DNA of 64,000 nucleotides, from assembly GCA_044867645.1 (NCBI GenBank), contig JBIOVI010000030.1, positions 1-64,000 on the forward strand, read 5' to 3'. Shown here piece by piece: positions 49,499 to 57,977 of this stretch. The notes under the pieces are model-generated. The model saw only the letters and a list, made by a program, of their open reading frames with translations, was not told the origin of the DNA and made no database searches. Position 1 is the stretch's first letter. The number at the start of each line of letters is the position of its first letter. A program made the position numbers and the translations under genes. The stretch comes from VRUE01 sp044867645. GTDB taxonomy: Bacteria; Actinomycetota; Thermoleophilia; Solirubrobacterales; 70-9.

Positions 49499-50247
49499 AG
49501 CGCTGGGTTCTGCCCGCCCTCGTGCTCGTAGCGTTGGTCGCCCTCTGGCAGATCGCCACCAGCAGCGGCGCGATTGCCGGCGCGCTCAACCTCGAGGACT
49601 TCCTCGTCCCCTCCCCCGCCGAAATCGGCACCTCGCTATGGGAGAGCCGCTCGCTGCTCGCCGAAAACGCCTGGGTCACCCTGCAGGAGGTATTGCTCGG
49701 CTTCCTCTGCGGCCTGGTCGCCGGGCTCGGCTTTGCCGTCCTCCTGCATCTATCCGAGACGATGCGCCGCGCCGCCTACCCGCTGCTCGTCGCCTCGCAG
49801 GCGGTTCCAATCCTCGTCATCGCCCCGATCCTGGTCGTTTGGTTTGGCTACGGGATTGGCCCCAAGCTGGCGATCGTGGCGCTGATCTGCTTCTTCCCGA
49901 TCACGGTCAATGCGCTCGACGGGCTGCGCTCGGTCGACCCCGAGGCAATCAAGATGATGCGTAGCCTCGACGCCTCGCGCGGCCAGGTGCTGTGGCGGGT
50001 CGAGGCCCCCACCGCCCTGCCCTTCGCCTTCAGCGGCGCCAGGATCGCCGTCGCCGTCGCCGTGATCGGCGCGGTCTTCGGCGAGTGGGCCGGCGCCGAC
50101 TCCGGACTCGGCCACCTGATCCTGCAGGACAACAGCCAACTGGAAACGGCACGGCTGTTCGCGGCCGCCTTTCTGCTGGCGGTGATCGCGGTCGGACTCT
50201 TCGGCCTGCTGGCGCTCGCAGAGCGTCGCATCGTCACTTGGCGATAG
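49495..50247 (+). CDS. ABC importer permease (ThiX/SsuC-like)
   Basis: 250 aa from the ATG at 49495. About six helices. The EAA-type loop is VDPEAIKMMRSLDASRGQVL, followed by WRVEAPTALPFAFSGARIAV, typical of the SsuC/TauC/ThiX permeases. It overlaps the ATPase gene by 4 bases and ends 10 bases before the binding-protein gene. Confidence 0.9.
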   Translation: MKRWVLPALVLVALVALWQIATSSGAIAGALNLEDFLVPSPAEIGTSLWESRSLLAENAWVTLQEVLLGFLCGLVAGLGFAVLLHLSETMRRAAYPLLVASQAVPILVIAPILVVWFGYGIGPKLAIVALICFFPITVNALDGLRSVDPEAIKMMRSLDASRGQVLWRVEAPTALPFAFSGARIAVAVAVIGAVFGEWAGADSGLGHLILQDNSQLETARLFAAAFLLAVIAVGLFGLLALAERRIVTWR

Positions 50248-50257
50248 AAAGCAGGGG

Positions 50258-51262
50258 ATGACGCGCCTCCGCTTGCCGGCAATCGCCGCCGCCGTTGCCC
50301 TGCTCGCCCTTGTCCTGGGGCTGGCCGCCTGCGGGGAGAAGAGCGAGGAAGGGAGTGGCCAGGCCGAACCACTCAGCCTCACGCTCGACTTCTACCCGAA
50401 CCCGGATCACGCCGGGATCTACATGGCGCAGAAGCTCGGCTACTTCGCCGACGCCGGCCTCGACGTCTCGATCCATACCCCTTCGGACCCGGCGGCGCCG
50501 ATCAAGCAGGTCGCCGCGGGCAACACCGACCTGGCGATCTCCTACGAGCCCGAGGTGCTGCTGGCGAAGGAACAGGGGCTCGACGTGGTCGCGGTGGGCG
50601 CGCTGGTAGATCGCCCGCTCACCTCGTTGATCTGGTTGAAGAAGTCGGGGATCGGCGGTCTCGCCGATCTGCGGGGAAAGACGATCGCCACCGCCGGCAT
50701 CTCCTACCAGGACGCCTACCTGAAGACGATCCTCGCCCGCGCCAACCTGACCCCGTCAGACGTGAAAACGGTCAACGTCGGCTACGGGTTGCTGCCGGCC
50801 CTGGTCGGCGGAAGCGCCGACGCGATGCTGGGGGGCTTCCGCAACGTCGAGGGCGTCGACCTGCGGCTGCGTGGCAAAGACCCGGTAGTTACGCCGGTCG
50901 ACCAGCTGGGCGTGCCCAGCTACGACGAGCTGGTGCTGGTCGCCCAGCGCGAGCGACTGGAAGAGGATCCGGAGCCGATCCGGCTCTTCCTCGCGGCGCT
51001 GGCCCGCGGTACGGCGGCCGCCGCGACGAACCGGAATGCGACCGCCAATGCGCTGCTGGAAGCGAATCCCGACCTCAACCCCCGCCTGACGGCAGCCGAG
51101 GTGGTGGCGACCCTGCCGCTGCTCTCCAAGCGCGGCGTCATGGACACCGCCGAGTGGGAGGCGTTCATCGCCTGGATGCAGGAGAACGGGTTGATCTCCG
51201 GCCGCCCGCGCCCGGCCGAAGTGCTCACCAACGAGTACCTACCGGGCCAGATTCCCGAGTAG
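50258..51262 (+). CDS. NMT1/THI5-like substrate-binding lipoprotein (ThiY-like)
   Basis: 334 aa. The signal peptide ends with a lipobox LVLGLAAC. The mature protein begins LTLDFYPNPDHAGIYMAQKL, which matches the NMT1/THI5/ThiY group; ThiY binds N-formyl-4-amino-5-aminomethyl-2-methylpyrimidine for salvage into thiamine. Other periplasmic binding motifs (ISYEPEVLLAKEQGLDVVAV; GKTIATAGISYQDAYLKTIL) are consistent. The last 24 bases overlap the convergent c-di-GMP gene. Substrate is inferred from family. Confidence 0.87.
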   Translation: MTRLRLPAIAAAVALLALVLGLAACGEKSEEGSGQAEPLSLTLDFYPNPDHAGIYMAQKLGYFADAGLDVSIHTPSDPAAPIKQVAAGNTDLAISYEPEVLLAKEQGLDVVAVGALVDRPLTSLIWLKKSGIGGLADLRGKTIATAGISYQDAYLKTILARANLTPSDVKTVNVGYGLLPALVGGSADAMLGGFRNVEGVDLRLRGKDPVVTPVDQLGVPSYDELVLVAQRERLEEDPEPIRLFLAALARGTAAAATNRNATANALLEANPDLNPRLTAAEVVATLPLLSKRGVMDTAEWEAFIAWMQENGLISGRPRPAEVLTNEYLPGQIPE

Positions 51263-53539
51263 CTCGAAGCCACCCTCGCGCAGCAGCCGTGTCACCTTCT
51301 GCGGCGCGAGCGGTCGCGAGAAGAGATGCCCCTGGGCGTAGTCGCAGCCGAGGCGGCGCAGCTCGGAGAGCTGGGCCTCGTTCTCGACTCCCTCGGCGAT
51401 TGCATCGAGCGAGAGGGCGCGGGCCATACCGATCACGGCCTCGACGATCGCAGTTCGCTCCTGCTCGACCCCGAGGCCGTCGACGAAAGAGCGGTCGATC
51501 TTCAGCGCGTCGAAGGGAAAGCGGTTGAGGTAGGCAAGCGACGAGTAGCCGGTACCGAAGTCGTCGAGGACGAGGCGGACCCCGATCTCACTGAGTGCCT
51601 CCAGCGTCGTCGTGGCACTGGCAGACTCGTCGACCAGGACGCTCTCGGTTATCTCCAGCCTCAGGTTGACCGGGTCGAGGCCGGTGCCGGTGAGGATCTC
51701 CCGCACGGAATCGGCCAGGTCGCGGTGCGCGACCTGGCGCGCCGAGAGGTTGACCGAGATGTCGAGCGGCCGCTGGTCGGGACGAAGATCGTGCCAGCCG
51801 AGCGCTTGGCGACATGCGGTCTCCTGCACCCAGCGCCCGATCGGCTCGATCAGACCGCTGTCCTCCGCGATCGGGACGAACTCGCCGGGGTCGAGCAGGC
51901 CGCGCTCGGGATGGTTCCAGCGGACCAGCGCCTCGAGCCCGACGATCTCACCGCTGCCGAGCGCGACGACCGGCTGGTAGTGGAGCTCGAGCTCGTCGCG
52001 ATCGAGCGCGTGGCGCAGCTCGCGCTCAGTCTCGAGACGACGCAGGGCGCGAGCCCGCATCTCAGCGTCGAAGACCTCGCACCGCCCTCTCCCCCGTTCC
52101 TTCGCCCGGTACATCGCGGCGTCGGCGTCACGGATCAGCAACTCAGCGTCGACCGGCTCGCGACCGGTGGGCCTGGCGACCGCGATCCCGATGCTGGCGG
52201 TAACGAAGTGGTCGGCGCCGCCCATCGGGTAGGGCTCCGAGAAGGCGTCCGCGACGCGATCGGCGATCGCCAGCGCCTCGTCCTCGTCAGCAAGGCGGTC
52301 GACGAGGATGCCGAACTCGTCGCCGCCGAAGCGGGCGACGATGTCGCCCGGGCGGAGGTGGGCCCGCAGGCGCGGCGCGACGGCGCGCAGCAACTCATCG
52401 CCGGCGTGGTGGCCGATGCTGTCGTTGATCAGCTTGAAGTGATCGAGGTCGAGGAAGAGGACCCCGACCGGGGAACCCGAGGCGGTGCCTCGTCTCAGTG
52501 CGTTCTGCAGCGAGTCGACGAAGTTGGCGCGGTTGGGCAGACCGGTCAGCGAGTCGTGTAGGACGCGGTGACGCAGCGCCTCGTCGGCGCTATGGCGCTC
52601 CAGCGCGTCCGCCAGCACGTTTGCCGAGGCCTGGACAAAGTGGACGTCGGCCGGGGTGAACCTGCTCGGCTCGGTGGAGTGGATGTCGAGCACGCCGAAG
52701 GGGCGCTCTTTGCCGGCGATCGGGACGGCGAGGCTGCTGCGCACCCCCAGCACCCGCAGCACCGGCGGCATCGAGAAGCGCCGCTCCGTCGACCAGTCGT
52801 CGACGATCACGTGCAGGCCGGACTCCAGAGCGGCGCCGGCATGGGAATCGCGCGCGGCCGAGGCGCGGCGCTCCGATCCGCCTGGGCCGTCTTCCAGCCC
52901 AGCTTGAAGGTGCAGACGACGGCCGCCATGGCCGGCCTCCCAGACGCACGCCGCCTCGACACCGTCAATCTCGGTCATCAGCGGTACGGCCTGCTTGCAG
53001 AGCTTTGCCGGATCGCCGTCCTGCAGCGCGCAGTGGCCGAGGCTGGCGACCGCCGCCTGCTGGGCGGCGGCTCGCTGCAGCTCCTGCTCGGCGATCTTGC
53101 GCTCGGTGATGTCGTAGAGGACGCCGTGCCAGACCTGGATGCCGCCGTCATCGGGCTCGAGCACCGCCTCGTCGAGGACCCAGACGACGTCGCCCTCGCG
53201 AGTGATCATGCGGTAGTCGATCGGCGGACCGCCCCCTTCCTCGACGGCCTTGCGGCTCTCCTGCTCGAGCGCCCGCTCGCGGTCGTCGGGATGGATCTGC
53301 CGCACCCAGAGCTCCGGGTCGGCCATCCACTCCTCTGGGCTGTAGCCAAGGATCTCCTCGATCTGCGGGCTGACATACCGCCAGCGGCCGTTCTCGCCGA
53401 ACTCGCAGGAATAGACGATCGCCGGGAGTCGCTCGACCAGGCGGCGATAGTCCCCCCCGGCCGAGGAGATCTCGTCGAGGAACTCGGTCACCCGCTCTTC
53501 GGGCCAGCGATCTTCCTTAGAACCACCCGCGCGCTCCAT
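51239..53539 (-). CDS. PAS-GAF-GGDEF-EAL protein, bifunctional c-di-GMP enzyme
   Basis: 766 aa from the ATG at 53539. Order: PAS (about 35-150, with PAC end YDITERKIAEQELQ), GAF (about 165-310, SSLAVPIAGKERPFGVLDIH), GGDEF (about 320-480) and EAL (about 500-750). The cyclase motif GGDEF is intact and the allosteric RxxD site (RPGD) lies 5 residues before it. The phosphodiesterase side has GLEALVRW, ITESVL and DDFGTGYSSL, so both activities are possible. No transmembrane segment is visible; PAS and GAF probably sense cytoplasmic ligands. It could set the c-di-GMP level read by the riboswitch at 7998. Confidence 0.93.
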   Translation of the reverse strand: MERAGGSKEDRWPEERVTEFLDEISSAGGDYRRLVERLPAIVYSCEFGENGRWRYVSPQIEEILGYSPEEWMADPELWVRQIHPDDRERALEQESRKAVEEGGGPPIDYRMITREGDVVWVLDEAVLEPDDGGIQVWHGVLYDITERKIAEQELQRAAAQQAAVASLGHCALQDGDPAKLCKQAVPLMTEIDGVEAACVWEAGHGGRRLHLQAGLEDGPGGSERRASAARDSHAGAALESGLHVIVDDWSTERRFSMPPVLRVLGVRSSLAVPIAGKERPFGVLDIHSTEPSRFTPADVHFVQASANVLADALERHSADEALRHRVLHDSLTGLPNRANFVDSLQNALRRGTASGSPVGVLFLDLDHFKLINDSIGHHAGDELLRAVAPRLRAHLRPGDIVARFGGDEFGILVDRLADEDEALAIADRVADAFSEPYPMGGADHFVTASIGIAVARPTGREPVDAELLIRDADAAMYRAKERGRGRCEVFDAEMRARALRRLETERELRHALDRDELELHYQPVVALGSGEIVGLEALVRWNHPERGLLDPGEFVPIAEDSGLIEPIGRWVQETACRQALGWHDLRPDQRPLDISVNLSARQVAHRDLADSVREILTGTGLDPVNLRLEITESVLVDESASATTTLEALSEIGVRLVLDDFGTGYSSLAYLNRFPFDALKIDRSFVDGLGVEQERTAIVEAVIGMARALSLDAIAEGVENEAQLSELRRLGCDYAQGHLFSRPLAPQKVTRLLREGGFELLGNLAR

Positions 53540-53570
53540 TGCGGGCCTATCGGCAACGCAAGGAGTTCCT

Positions 53571-54479
53571 TTATCTGTACAAGCCGATGGTCCACGAGCC
53601 TGCGAGACCCCGAAAGGGGGCGTACGGCTCGTAGAACTCCTCGACCTCCTCGACCGTGGCACGGCGCCCGAGCCGGGCGAGACGGCCTACCAGCTTCAGA
53701 TAGACGAGATCGCCGGCGGGCAGCGAGTCGGCGTCGCCGCGGCCGAAGAGCCCAAGGCACTGAACGGTCCAGGGGCCAATCTCTGGCACGGCGAGCAGAC
53801 GCCGGTCGGCTTTTGGGTCGGCAGGATCGCAGCGGCCCGTCGCGATCTCGCGGGCAACCGCCCGCAGCGCCAGCGAGCGGCCCGGCGAGAGGTCCATCGC
53901 GGTCAGTTCGGCCGGCGCCCGGCCGGCAATCGTCCCCGGATCGGGGACGTCGCGCAGCACCTCCCGGTCCCGGCCGAGCCGCAACCCCCAGCGACCGACG
54001 ATGCGGCGCTGGATGCGCGCGGCGCGCTCGGACTCGATCAGCTGCTTGACGACCGCCCAGGCGAGCGCCTCCCAGGCCCAGGGCCGGCGGGGCGGGCGCA
54101 GGTAGGGGCGGCGGCGCAGCAGCGGTCCAAGCAAAGGATCGCGGCGAAAGCGCCGGTAGAAATCGCCGAGGTCGTCGTCCACGCCGAGCGCGAAGCGCAT
54201 TCGCTCGACGGCGAGCCGCAGCTGCACCGGTCCGGCCGGCCGGACCGGTCGCGGCGGGGCTGCCCGAGGCGACGCGACCGCCGCCGGGTCGACCGGATCG
54301 GCCCGGAGCATGACCCGCTCGGCGGCCGGCTGCCAGGCGCGCACCAGGACAGGGCTGTGGTCTACCTGGAGCAGGCGGGAGGCAACGCCGCCGCTGACCT
54401 GCATTACTCGGTCCTCGCCGCCGTAGGCCGGCAGGCGAAACGGGGACGGTGGCCGAATCTCTACCTGGTGACAGGTCAC
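53571..54479 (-). CDS. AlkA-like DNA-3-methyladenine glycosylase (HhH-GPD)
   Basis: 302 aa from a GTG at 54479 that overlaps the preceding stop (GTGA). The helix-hairpin-helix LLAVPEIGPWTVQCLGLFG is followed by the catalytic Asp near residue 257 (PAGDLVYLK), the HhH-GPD arrangement. It removes alkylated purines in base excision repair. A Pro/Arg-rich N-terminal third is typical for actinobacterial versions. Confidence 0.9.
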   Translation of the reverse strand: MTCHQVEIRPPSPFRLPAYGGEDRVMQVSGGVASRLLQVDHSPVLVRAWQPAAERVMLRADPVDPAAVASPRAAPPRPVRPAGPVQLRLAVERMRFALGVDDDLGDFYRRFRRDPLLGPLLRRRPYLRPPRRPWAWEALAWAVVKQLIESERAARIQRRIVGRWGLRLGRDREVLRDVPDPGTIAGRAPAELTAMDLSPGRSLALRAVAREIATGRCDPADPKADRRLLAVPEIGPWTVQCLGLFGRGDADSLPAGDLVYLKLVGRLARLGRRATVEEVEEFYEPYAPFRGLAGSWTIGLYR

Positions 54480-54742
54480 CTGCCGAGCAGGTGCACGTCC
54501 ACGAGGAAGGAGCGGCTGGCGACGACCTTCGGCTGCCGCTTGCGCCGTGGCAGCAGCTGTCCCTGCGACCTCTTCGCCACGGCGCCCACAGCGCGAACCG
54601 CCGCCACGGTCGCGGCCCCAGCCAGGACACCGCCGACAGCCGCTATCGCGGCCGTGCGGGCCTCGTTGCGAAGGGCGAGCGCACCGGGAGCGTCATGCGG
54701 CAAGACTCGGACTCGAACTGGCTCCAGCTCAAACTCACTCAC
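54476..54742 (-). CDS. Small single-pass membrane protein
   Basis: 88 aa from the GTG at 54742. An N-terminal acidic stretch (SEFELEPVRVRVLPHDAPGA) precedes one Ala/Val-rich transmembrane helix (TAAIAAVGGVLAGAATVAAV) and a basic C-terminus (LLPRRKRQPKVVASRSF). It overlaps the glycosylase start by 4 bases and lies 59 bases after the GNAT-family gene, so it is probably in the same operon. Function unknown. Confidence 0.6.
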   Translation of the reverse strand: MSEFELEPVRVRVLPHDAPGALALRNEARTAAIAAVGGVLAGAATVAAVRAVGAVAKRSQGQLLPRRKRQPKVVASRSFLVDVHLLGR

Positions 54743-54801
54743 CCGGACGACTGTAGCGATGCCACCAGCGAGAACCGGCTTCGACCCCGGAACTTGCGGC
54801 T

Positions 54802-55947
54802 TTAGGAGGCCGCGATCGCCTTCTCGAAGATGCGGTACCGCTTGACCACGCGGCCCCCCATCCCCTCCATCGCCCGGTTCATCGGCTCGTTGGTCTCCAG
54901 GATCCAGCCCATCTCGCCGCCTCCGATCGCGCCCGGCTTGTTCGCGGTCTCGAGGTGCTTGAGATAGAGGCCGGCGGCGACGCCGGTGTGGCGGTACTCG
55001 TGCTTGACGCCGAGCGCGAAGACGCGCAGGCGGTCGATCTTGCGCTTGCCGAGCAAGAAGTGGAACCAGCCGAAGGGCAGCAGGCGGCCGCCCATCTTTG
55101 CAAGCACCTGGTTGATGTCGGGCAGGGTCAGCGCGGCGCCGATCGCCTCGCCGTCCTTTTCGGCGATGTAGGCCCAATCCTCGTCGAGCACCTGCTTGAG
55201 GATCTTCGCGTGGAACTCGATCTCGGCGTCGGTCGGCGGGACGAAGCCCCAGTTGTCGGACCAAGCGTCGTTGTAGACGGGAGTGAAGAGACGCATCTCG
55301 CGCGCGAGGTTGTGCTTGTCGATGTTGCGGATCGTGACCCCTTCGTCGTGCAGCGCCTTCTCCGCGGCAGCGTGGATCGAGGGGTCGAAGCGCTCGCCTT
55401 CCTTGAGGCTGCCGAGCTCCAGCTCCCACATCAGCAGGTCCATCGCCTTGCCGAAGCCGTGCGCTTCGAGCAGCGACTTGTAATAGGACGGATGCCAGTT
55501 CTCGAGGATGTAGGGCCGGAGCTCGTAGCCCTCGATCAGAATTCCGACCTCGTCGTTGGTGGTGAAGTCCATCGGGCCGAGGATGCGCGAGCGCCCGCGG
55601 GCGCGAGCCCACTCGGTAGCCGCATCGAGCAGCGCCGTCGCAACCGCAGGGTCCTCAACCGCCTCGAAGAAGCCGAACATCGCGTCGCTGCCGCCCTGGG
55701 ACTCGTCCCAGCACTCATCGATCTGCGCCGTGATCCGCCCTACCGGCTCGCCGTCACGTTCCGCGATCAGATACTCCGCCTCGCCGTGCTCGAACCAGGG
55801 GTTCTTCTTGCGGTTGAGGAACTGCATCCGGTCGTAGATCAGCGGAGGCACCCACTGCGGGCTATCGCGATACAGGTGGAAGGGAACCTTGACGAAGCGC
55901 TTAAGCTCGCGCCGGGAGCGGACGGGGCGGATTTGGACGGTTGACAC
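54802..55947 (-). CDS. GNAT-family N-acyltransferase, candidate bacterial ceramide synthase (bCerS-like)
   Basis: 381 aa from the GTG at 55947. It opens with VRSRRELKRFVKVPFHLYRD followed by SPQWVPPLIYDRMQFLNRKKNPWF. The C-terminal half holds a GNAT-like fold (VFALGVKHEYRHTGVAAGLY, GGEMGWILETNEPMNRAMEG). This 380-residue architecture is that of proteins found beside serine palmitoyltransferase genes. In Caulobacter such a GNAT-related protein is the bacterial ceramide synthase bCerS, which acylates the SPT-pathway product. The divergent neighbour here is SPT-like, with 25 bases between the start codons. Ceramide synthesis is an inference from both genes together. Confidence 0.7.
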   Translation of the reverse strand: MSTVQIRPVRSRRELKRFVKVPFHLYRDSPQWVPPLIYDRMQFLNRKKNPWFEHGEAEYLIAERDGEPVGRITAQIDECWDESQGGSDAMFGFFEAVEDPAVATALLDAATEWARARGRSRILGPMDFTTNDEVGILIEGYELRPYILENWHPSYYKSLLEAHGFGKAMDLLMWELELGSLKEGERFDPSIHAAAEKALHDEGVTIRNIDKHNLAREMRLFTPVYNDAWSDNWGFVPPTDAEIEFHAKILKQVLDEDWAYIAEKDGEAIGAALTLPDINQVLAKMGGRLLPFGWFHFLLGKRKIDRLRVFALGVKHEYRHTGVAAGLYLKHLETANKPGAIGGGEMGWILETNEPMNRAMEGMGGRVVKRYRIFEKAIAAS

Positions 55948-55960
55948 GGGGACCTGAACC

Positions 55961-55966
55961 TACACT
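55961..55966 (+). promoter_or_regulatory. -10 box for leaderless transcription of the SPT-like gene
   Basis: TACACT (55961-55966) ends 6 bases before the ATG at 55973, so +1 falls on the A of ATG. A TTGACA lies 14 bases further upstream (55941-55946), closer than usual. On the minus strand TAGGTT serves the divergent gene within the same 25-bp gap. Confidence 0.5.
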
Positions 55967-55972
55967 TCGAGC

Positions 55973-57229
55973 ATGAGCGATACCGCGAAAGCGCCCGTCG
56001 ACGTATTCGAGAAGGCGCGCAGGCACGACCGGCTCGAGCAGCTCGAAGCCGCCAAGCAGCACGACCTCCTCCCTTACTTTCGGTTGCTCACCTCAGAGGC
56101 CGGCCCGGTGGTGGAGATGGAGGGTCGCGAAACGATCATGCTCGGCTCAAACAACTATTTGGGGCTGACCGGCGACGAACGAGTCAAGCAAGGGGCACGG
56201 GATGCGCTGGAGGCCTATGGGACCGGCGTCACCGGCTCGCGCCTGCTGAACGGAACGACGCCACTGCACGTCGAGCTCGAGCGCGAGCTGGCCGAATGGA
56301 TGGGGACCGAGGAGGCGATCGTCTATACGACTGGCTACCAGTCCAACGTCGGCTGCATTGGGACGATCCTCGGCCCCGGCGACACGGTGATCTGCGATTC
56401 CGGCGACCACGCCTCGATCCTCGACGGCTGTCGACTCTCCGGTGCCAAGCTGCGCCCGTTCCGCCATAACCGCATGGAGAAGCTAGAGAAGATGCTGCTG
56501 CGGGCGGTGGAGGACGGGGGCGGCGTGCTGGTCGTCGTCGACGGTGTCTTCTCGATGGAGGGAGACGTCTGCGACCTGCCACGAGTTGTCCAGCTATGCA
56601 GGGAACATGGGGCAAGGCTGATGGTGGACGAGGCGCACGGAGCTGGCGTGCTCGGAGCGCGGGGGGCAGGTGCCTGCGAGCTGTTCGGCCTCGAGGGCGA
56701 GGTCGACTTGCGGATGGGGACCTTCTCCAAGAGCCTCGCCTCTTGCGGTGGCTTCATCGCCGGCCCGGCGGACGTGATCGAGTACCTGCGAATCGCCTCA
56801 CGCTCCTTCGTCTTCAGCGCCTCCGCAGTGCCAGCGGCGGTCGGCGCGGCCCTGGCGGCGCTGCGGGTGGTCCGCGCCGAGGGACCGCAGCTGTTCGAGG
56901 CGCTGCTCGGTAACGCGGAGTATCTCCGCGAGGGACTGCGGGAGCTTGGACTGAAGGTGGTCGAGCCGGGCACCCTGCCCGACGGCACCGTCGCGACCAC
57001 TCCGGTGGTGCCGGTAATGGTCGGAGACGATTGGCAGGCGGTGCTGCTCTGGAAGGCTCTGTTCGAGGCGGGTGTCTACACCAACGTCGCAATCCACCCC
57101 GCCGTACCGCCCGGCGGGGCGCTGCTGCGGACCAGCCTGATGGCGACCCACGAGCGCGAGCACCTCGACCGGGCGCTGGAAACGATGTCTCGCACCATTG
57201 AGAACTTCCCCGACCTTCCACGTACGTAA
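55973..57229 (+). CDS. Serine palmitoyltransferase-like alpha-oxoamine synthase
   Basis: 418 aa. A PLP enzyme of the alpha-oxoamine synthase family, which condenses an amino acid with an acyl-CoA. The PLP lysine is Lys253 in GTFSKSLASCGGFIAG. This SKS form with a following Ser and GGF is typical of bacterial serine palmitoyltransferases, whereas KBL and BioF usually show a GKALG type. Other motifs are SNNYLGLTGDERV, GTGVTGSRLLNGTTPLHVEL and MVDEAHGAGVLG. It is divergent from the bCerS-like gene. Glycine C-acetyltransferase or 8-amino-7-oxononanoate synthase are the alternatives. Confidence 0.78.
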   Translation: MSDTAKAPVDVFEKARRHDRLEQLEAAKQHDLLPYFRLLTSEAGPVVEMEGRETIMLGSNNYLGLTGDERVKQGARDALEAYGTGVTGSRLLNGTTPLHVELERELAEWMGTEEAIVYTTGYQSNVGCIGTILGPGDTVICDSGDHASILDGCRLSGAKLRPFRHNRMEKLEKMLLRAVEDGGGVLVVVDGVFSMEGDVCDLPRVVQLCREHGARLMVDEAHGAGVLGARGAGACELFGLEGEVDLRMGTFSKSLASCGGFIAGPADVIEYLRIASRSFVFSASAVPAAVGAALAALRVVRAEGPQLFEALLGNAEYLREGLRELGLKVVEPGTLPDGTVATTPVVPVMVGDDWQAVLLWKALFEAGVYTNVAIHPAVPPGGALLRTSLMATHEREHLDRALETMSRTIENFPDLPRT

Positions 57230-57260
57230 GTGGCTATGCATACCCCAGCGGGGGTAGTTT

Positions 57261-57288
57261 CGGCCTTGTCCGGAATTGGACAAGGCCG
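57261..57288 (+). terminator. Hairpin terminator after the SPT-like gene
   Basis: CGGCCTTGTCC (57261-57271) pairs with GGACAAGGCCG (57278-57288) over 6 bases, 31 bases after the stop. A smaller stem TACCCC/GGGGTA precedes it at 57241-57256. Confidence 0.75.
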
Positions 57289-57348
57289 GGCGTCGCGAGA
57301 AAATGATGCTCTTAGCGACCGAGCCGCCGCCTCATCGTTGAATGCGGG

Positions 57349-57378
57349 TTGACGCTCGCCGCCCCAAGCGCATAGCTT
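57349..57378 (+). promoter_or_regulatory. Promoter of the IHF gene
   Basis: TTGACG (57349-57354) and TAGCTT (57373-57378) lie 18 bases apart. The predicted leader is about 115 bases and GC-rich, with AAAGGGAGGAG before the GTG. Nothing else is seen in the 57230-57498 gap except the terminator. Confidence 0.5.
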
Positions 57379-57498
57379 GCCTTCCGCACCGACCGCATCC
57401 AGGACAGGCGGAGGCGGCGGTCGCGTTCAACTCAGCCGGGCCGGGAAGTGCCGGCCGGTAAATAAACCAGTGAACGACCTTTAAAGGGAGGAGTCCCA

Positions 57499-57861
57499 GT
57501 GGATGCTGCTTCGATCGCCCCTGCTTTGACGACCGCCGGTGTAGCTCAGACGCCGCAGCACATGCAGGCACTCGCTCGTGCCAACCGAGTGCGGCTCGCG
57601 CGGGCCGAGTTGAAGCGATCGATCGGACGTGGTGACATCGACGTAGCGGAGGTGATCCGCGACTGCCCCTGGGAGACCGAGAGCATGACTTTGGCGGAGC
57701 TGCTGACCAGCCAGCGGCGCTGGGGACGCACCCGCGCCCGCAAGCTCCTGCAGGCGCTAGCGCTTAGCGAGAACAAGCGGGTGGGCACGCTTACGCCGCG
57801 CCAGCGGGCGCTCTTGACTACTGCCCTGAGTCCACGGTCACGAGACACGGTCCTGGTGTAG
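57499..57861 (+). CDS. mihF: Actinobacterial integration host factor (mIHF)
   Basis: 120 aa from the GTG at 57499 with AAAGGGAGGAG 6 bases upstream. The sequence ARANRVRLARAELKRSIGRG, then CPWETESMTLAELLTSQRRW and GRTRARKLLQALALSENKRV, then GTLTPRQR is the conserved mIHF family, a nucleoid protein specific to Actinobacteria that bends DNA through an HhH-like motif. It is unrelated to E. coli IHF. This gene is the best taxonomic marker in the window. Confidence 0.95.
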   Translation: MDAASIAPALTTAGVAQTPQHMQALARANRVRLARAELKRSIGRGDIDVAEVIRDCPWETESMTLAELLTSQRRWGRTRARKLLQALALSENKRVGTLTPRQRALLTTALSPRSRDTVLV

Positions 57862-57973
57862 GGGGCACCCGGTAGGGCTTCCACTTAACTTTTTCGGTGG
57901 ATTGTGGTTGTGCTGGCGCCCGGTCGCCGTCAGCGAAAAAGTACAAGACGTTTCAGCCCTACCGGGTGCCCCC
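57861..57973. repeat. Nested 113-base inverted repeat between convergent genes
   Basis: Outer arms of 19 bp are perfectly complementary (57861-57879 and 57955-57973). Inside, ACTTTTTCG (57888-57896) pairs with CGAAAAAGT (57934-57942), and the core holds a GCTG/CAGC hairpin around CCCGGT. The element fills the whole space between the stop of the IHF gene and the stop of the convergent membrane protein gene. It could be a structured RNA, a bidirectional terminator or a MITE-like relic; no target duplication is visible. Confidence 0.7.
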
Positions 57974-57977
57974 TTCT

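Noticed and set aside
54476..55612. A 378-codon minus-strand frame covering the small membrane protein and most of the GNAT gene
   Set aside because: Only the last 88 codons read as protein; the rest is an off-frame shadow of the GNAT gene. I kept the part from the GTG at 54742.
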